Of a DNA stretch of 16,019 bases, positions 13,527 to 16,019 are shown piece after piece. The translations under genes and the position numbers were made by a program. The DNA lies in NCBI GenBank assembly GCA_910588415.1, contig CAJUPK010000044.1, forward strand, positions 1 through 16,019. The letters run 5' to 3'. Below the pieces are notes generated by a model. That model saw only the letters and a list, made by a program, of their open reading frames with translations, did not search any database and was not told the origin of the DNA. Numbering within the stretch: the first letter of the stretch is position 1; each line of letters begins with the position of its first letter. This DNA is from an uncultured Oscillospiraceae bacterium (lineage in GTDB: Bacteria > Bacillota > Clostridia > Oscillospirales > Acutalibacteraceae).

Positions 13527-14111
13527 ATGACAACGCAGGAAAAACGCCCGGCCCCGTTGGCCCCTATTGCCACTGTACTCACAAAGTGCATAGAGGTGGC
13601 CTATCACATAGGCGCATTGGTCCTTCTGGTATGCCTGGTTCTGTTCCTTCTCAAGCCCCAGCTGTTGACTGAGTGGGTGACCATAGCAGGAGATGAGCTG
13701 GCTGTCCAGGGGTTCTCCATGGTCATTGCCAGCCCAGGCGGGCAGGTTATCCTCCCGGCCCTGGTGATCTTCTCCCTTACTGGAGCCATAACCCTGGAGC
13801 TGATGGCTTTTGTATTCCGCAATGTACATCTGATTTTGCGCACCGCCCAGGGGATTACCAAATTCTCCCAGGGCAAGACCCCCTTCCAGAAGGATAATGT
13901 GCGCAGGATGCGGGAAATTGGAATCTTCTTCCTGTCCATCGTGGCAGTAGAGCTGGCGGCCAGCAGCCTGGCTTTTCTGGTGCTGGGCCCAGAGACCGCC
14001 GAGGTGGGCGTAAACATGGGCAGCGCCATCACAGGCATCCTGATGCTCTGCCTGTCCCAGGCCTTTGCCCTGGGCGTGCAGATACAGGACGATGTAGACG
14101 GTCTGGTGTAA
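13527..14111 (+). CDS. DUF2975 (YoaS-like) membrane protein
   Basis: 194-aa integral membrane protein with four likely helices at about 24-43, 74-97, 130-153 and 163-184, short cytoplasmic ends, and a conserved-looking loop ITKFSQGKTPFQKDNVRRMREIG (110-132) between helices 2 and 3 that matches my recollection of DUF2975. Function unknown. ATG 13527 has GGAGG 10 bp upstream and a consensus promoter. A small HTH gene follows after 9 bp; the same arrangement is known in B. subtilis (yoaS-yozG) and many Firmicutes, which suggests the membrane protein and regulator act together, perhaps as a membrane-linked transcriptional control pair. Confidence in the family is moderate, in the membrane topology higher. 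Confidence 0.8.
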   Translation: MTTQEKRPAPLAPIATVLTKCIEVAYHIGALVLLVCLVLFLLKPQLLTEWVTIAGDELAVQGFSMVIASPGGQVILPALVIFSLTGAITLELMAFVFRNVHLILRTAQGITKFSQGKTPFQKDNVRRMREIGIFFLSIVAVELAASSLAFLVLGPETAEVGVNMGSAITGILMLCLSQAFALGVQIQDDVDGLV

Positions 14112-14120
14112 GGAGGAACT

Positions 14121-14336
14121 ATGGGACACATTATACTGCGGCTGGACCGGATGATGGTGGAACGGAAGATGTCCTTGAACCAGCTGGCAGAGCAGGTGGG
14201 CATCACCAACGCAAACCTGTCCAAAATCAAAAACAACCGGGTAAACGCCATCCGGTTTTCCACCTTGGCAGGGCTGTGCCAGGCACTGCAGTGCCAGCCC
14301 GGCGACATTCTGGAGTATACGGACGAGGACATATAA
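14121..14336 (+). CDS. Small Cro/CI-type HTH regulator (YozG-like)
   Basis: 71-aa single-domain DNA-binding protein. Nearly the whole length is one HTH-3/Xre-type domain: LDRMMVERKMSLNQLAEQVG forms helices 1-2, ITNANLSKIKNNRVNAIRFS the recognition helix and turn, and TLAGLCQALQCQPGDILEY the closing helices, with an acidic tail DEDI. It resembles the compact YozG-type regulators that accompany DUF2975 proteins. ATG 14121 is 9 bp past the membrane protein gene, with AAGGAGG about 5 bp upstream. It probably represses its own promoter through the TTATC/GATAA repeats at 13440-13479, which is untested. A long hairpin terminator follows. Confidence 0.88.
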   Translation: MGHIILRLDRMMVERKMSLNQLAEQVGITNANLSKIKNNRVNAIRFSTLAGLCQALQCQPGDILEYTDEDI

Positions 14337-14348
14337 TGGCAAACGGGA

Positions 14349-14392
14349 AAACGCACGGAAAAATCGGTAAACACTGATTTTTCCGTGCGTTT
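14349..14392. terminator. Long hairpin terminator shared by convergent units
   Basis: A 17-bp perfect stem: 14349-14365 pairs with 14376-14392 around a 10-nt loop (GGTAAACACT). The arms read AACGCACGGAAAAATC and its complement. It lies 12 bp after the HTH stop and 64 bp after the flavin reductase stop, so it can end both convergent transcripts; the A/T-rich inner part and short TT tail make it unusual for a classical terminator. Confidence 0.75.
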
Positions 14393-14455
14393 CCTACACT
14401 CAATCGTATACCCAAGGCGTCCCGCCGGGACCGTCTATGGTCTATGTTCTCTGTT

Positions 14456-15085
14456 TCACTCAGCCTCCATCAGGCCGCCCCAGGGACCCAGGTCCTGGCC
14501 TGTGGTCAGGCTGATGTACCGCTCCTCTCCAGCGGTCACCACCGGCGCGGCCAGCCCCAGGCGGTCCATAAAGGGGACTTCCTTGTCCATCAGCCGCTGG
14601 TCTATGGTGGTGTTCACCACCCGGCACAGGAACAGGGTGCTGGCATTGGAGCCGCCGTTCTCCAGGCGGCCCTGGGCTAGGGTCTTCTCCTCCACCACCT
14701 GCAGCTCAAAGCTCACCGGGCTCTCCCCAATGGTGGGCACATGCAGCACCTGGTCCGGCTCCACCGTGGGCAGGCGCTGCATTTTGTCCGGATTTTCCCT
14801 GCCAGCCGTGCAGCCGTAGTAGTCTGCCAGGGGCAGAAGGCTTTCGCTCACCAGATTGGCCGAGAGCATCCCGCTTTTGCGGATCAGGTCCTTGGTAACC
14901 TTCTCCTCCCCAATGCAGGCCATCACCCCCAGCCCGCCCGGGCCTTCTGGGTCCGTGTCCAGCCAGCACCAGCCAAACCAGCAGAACATGCCGAAATGGG
15001 GGGTGCCGTCCTCTTCATAGGTCCCGTACAAATAGAGGGACTGGGGGCAAAAGTCATTGCCCGGTTCCCTGTGTATCTTTGCCAT
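14456..15085 (-). CDS. Flavin reductase-like (FMN-binding split barrel) protein
   Basis: 209-aa cytoplasmic protein of the flavin reductase-like domain family, expected to bind FMN and use NAD(P)H, or to act as a small redox or flavin-transfer protein. It opens with the PQSLYLYGTYEEDGTPHFGMF strand pattern typical of this family, then ACIGEEKVTKDLIRKSGMLSANLVSE, the phosphate-binding region. It has several cysteines (Cys13, Cys35, Cys40, Cys57), two in an unusual CWFGWCW segment. ATG 15085 has GAAGGAG 9 bp upstream and overlaps the 3' end of the MarR gene by 32 bp, so the two are one operon. Regulation by the MarR protein suggests a role in redox or drug stress (inference). Confidence 0.87.
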   Translation of the reverse strand: MAKIHREPGNDFCPQSLYLYGTYEEDGTPHFGMFCWFGWCWLDTDPEGPGGLGVMACIGEEKVTKDLIRKSGMLSANLVSESLLPLADYYGCTAGRENPDKMQRLPTVEPDQVLHVPTIGESPVSFELQVVEEKTLAQGRLENGGSNASTLFLCRVVNTTIDQRLMDKEVPFMDRLGLAAPVVTAGEERYISLTTGQDLGPWGGLMEAE

Positions 15086-15596
15086 GTGTTTTTTCTCCTT
15101 CTGTGTGGGTTTTTCTCGTCTGCTTCAACTCCCTCTCACAGCGCTCCAAATTCCCCAGCACCTGTTCCAGCAGCCCGTCCAAGGCGCAGGCGTCCGCCTG
15201 GGTCATGCCCTGGTAGAATATCTGGTTCATCCGCTGGGATACCTGCTGGTATCGGGTCTCCAGCCCCCGGGCCTTGTCCGTCAGCCGGATGATCACCTGC
15301 CGCCGGTCTGTCCGGGAGGCCTGGCGGCTGATAAGCCCCCCTTCCTCCATCCGGGCCAGCATGGCCGTCAGGGTGTTTTTGGCAAGCCCGGTTTTCTGCA
15401 CCAGCTGGGCGATGGGCACCCCGTCCTCCTGCCAGAGTACGTATAGGATATGCCCCTGGGGCCCGTTGAACTCCTCCACGCCGCTCTCCGCCAGCAGCCG
15501 CTGGAACACCCGGCCCTGCACCTGTTTCACCTGAGAGATGAGAAAGCCTGTCCTGGTCTCGATGACGGTGTCCTCCTTTCGGTTATATAGTACCAT
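15054..15596 (-). CDS. MarR-family transcriptional regulator (start codon in doubt)
   Basis: Winged-helix repressor, dimeric by family. The DNA-binding part includes PIAQLVQKTGLAKNTLTAM (helix-turn-helix) and the wing SRTDRRQVIIRLTDKARG; the C-terminal helices are GLLEQVLGNLERCERELKQ. The frame is drawn from ATG 15596, but that codon overlaps the extended -10 of the promoter at 15587-15615, so it lies upstream of the expected transcript start (about 15580). A strong AGGAGG lies at 15572-15577, and the codon 8 bp after GGAGG is ATC (15561-15563), where family N-termini (ETRTGFLISQVKQ) would begin. A start at 15563 gives 169 aa. Two inverted-repeat operators cover the promoter, so it probably represses itself and the flavin reductase gene. 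Confidence 0.85.
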   Translation of the reverse strand: MVLYNRKEDTVIETRTGFLISQVKQVQGRVFQRLLAESGVEEFNGPQGHILYVLWQEDGVPIAQLVQKTGLAKNTLTAMLARMEEGGLISRQASRTDRRQVIIRLTDKARGLETRYQQVSQRMNQIFYQGMTQADACALDGLLEQVLGNLERCERELKQTRKTHTEGEKTHGKDTQGTGQ

Positions 15597-15615
15597 ATAG
15601 AACTTTATCTGTCAA
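15587..15615 (-). promoter_or_regulatory. Promoter of the MarR-flavin reductase operon
   Basis: Minus strand TTGACA (15610-15615), 17-bp spacer, TACTAT (15587-15592) with a TGG extension (15593-15595). Transcription is expected to begin near 15580, just ahead of AAAGGAGG. Confidence 0.8.
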
Positions 15616-15631
15616 GTTCCATGTAGAACTT
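15588..15631. promoter_or_regulatory. Two inverted-repeat operator sites, probable MarR binding sites
   Basis: Site 1 (15614-15631) is AAGTTCCATGTAGAACTT, with perfect 6-bp arms AAGTTC/GAACTT. Site 2 (15588-15605) is TAGTACCATATAGAACTT and matches site 1 at 15 of 18 positions. They are spaced 26 bp start to start; one covers the -10 and the other the edge of the -35. The layout is that of autorepression by a dimeric regulator. Confidence 0.75.
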
Positions 15632-15639
15632 TTTTGCCC

Positions 15640-16019
15640 CATGGCGCAACGGACTGCTGTCCATAGGATGGGCCCCAGTGCGTTGCTTGGAAAGATGGGC
15701 GGGTGTGGGCCGCTGTTGGGCGCTTTGCACCCAAGGCGCTGCGAAGCTAGGCGGCGCTCGCTTTGTGGTCTAAAGGGAGCAGTGTATGGTGTAAAGCTTT
15801 CTGCTTCCCCACTCTTTGTACGCGCCGCCTATTAAGGGCAAGGCCTTGGGGTTTCACCCCAAACCCCACCAGGGGCCTAACGCCCCTGGACCGCGTATTT
15901 GGCCATCACCCAGCTGCCATAGAGCCACAAACCTGCTACCACCCAACTACCCCAGAGCCGCCTGGGTAGGAGTTTTCCGGTACTTTCCGCAGGAAAGGCG
16001 ACCGCTTCGCGGTCGAGGG
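15640..16019. repeat. Non-coding hairpin-rich region at the right edge
   Basis: No gene is supported. Inverted repeats: GCAACGGACTG/CAGTGCGTTGC (15646-15656 and 15676-15686, 10 of 11), TTGGG/CCCAA (15716-15734), TTGGGG/CCCCAA (15846-15862), CCAGGGGC/GCCCCTGG (15869-15889), CTTTCC/GGAAAG (15983-15997) and CGACCGC/GCGGTCG (15999-16015). A 33-bp imperfect direct repeat starts with CACCCA at 15907 and 15940 (16 of 20 matching). None has a T-tract expected of a terminator, so this looks like a mosaic of dispersed intergenic repeats; it continues past the window. Confidence 0.6.

Noticed and set aside
13293..14374. 349-aa and 256-aa minus-strand frames opposite DUF2975 and HTH
   Set aside because: Antisense to genes with a consensus promoter and good ribosome binding sites; no domain pattern.
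15641..15969. Two short plus-strand frames (64 and 68 aa)
   Set aside because: They run through hairpin repeats, have no ribosome binding site and show no protein-like pattern.

Overview
The window looks like a chromosomal stretch of a GC-rich, Gram-positive, anaerobic Clostridia-type bacterium, most like the Oscillospiraceae (Flavonifractor/Intestinimonas-like gut lineages). This placement is inference. It rests on strong AGGAGG-type ribosome binding sites, sigma-A-type promoters, a DUF6062 protein, an ECF-transporter substrate component, an EF-P-reductase-like SDR and a YoaS/YozG-type pair. No tRNA, rRNA or CRISPR array was seen.

Most genes lie on the minus strand. From left to right: a phosphoglucomutase/phosphomannomutase cut by the window edge (1-1414) with its own promoter; a 50-aa orphan gene (1597-1749) with promoter and hairpin; and an operon read right to left, pyrE - rsmE - HAD hydrolase - SDR reductase (4687-1829), with overlaps or gaps of a few bases. 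A 32-aa plus-strand membrane peptide (4803-4901), with its own promoter and a strong two-way terminator, sits between this operon and the next. The second minus-strand operon (8402-5039) is DUF6062 - 8-oxoguanine DNA glycosylase - ComEC-like metallo-beta-lactamase-fold protein - SAM methyltransferase.

A 600-bp gene-free stretch (about 8500-9103) holds DnaA-box-like repeats. Beyond it, still on the minus strand, are an ECF transporter S component (9733-9167), a 121-bp MITE-like element (9754-9874), a MazG-like pyrophosphohydrolase and a malic enzyme. An unexplained 214-bp intergenic follows, then an M23 metallopeptidase gene that appears frameshifted at a G6 run.

The plus strand carries a Gph-like HAD phosphatase (12778-13458) and a DUF2975 membrane protein plus small HTH regulator pair (13527-14336) behind a consensus promoter. 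A long hairpin terminator separates these from a minus-strand MarR - flavin reductase operon (15596-14456). The MarR promoter contains two copies of an inverted-repeat operator, and its only plausible ATG lies upstream of the predicted transcription start, which points to an ATC start or a damaged start codon. The last 390 bp are non-coding and packed with small hairpins and an imperfect direct repeat.

I did not find one large undescribed system. The points most worth a second look are the frameshifted M23 gene, the MarR start and operators, the MITE, the DnaA-box-like cluster, the two tiny orphan genes and the duplicated Cys/His motif in DUF6062.
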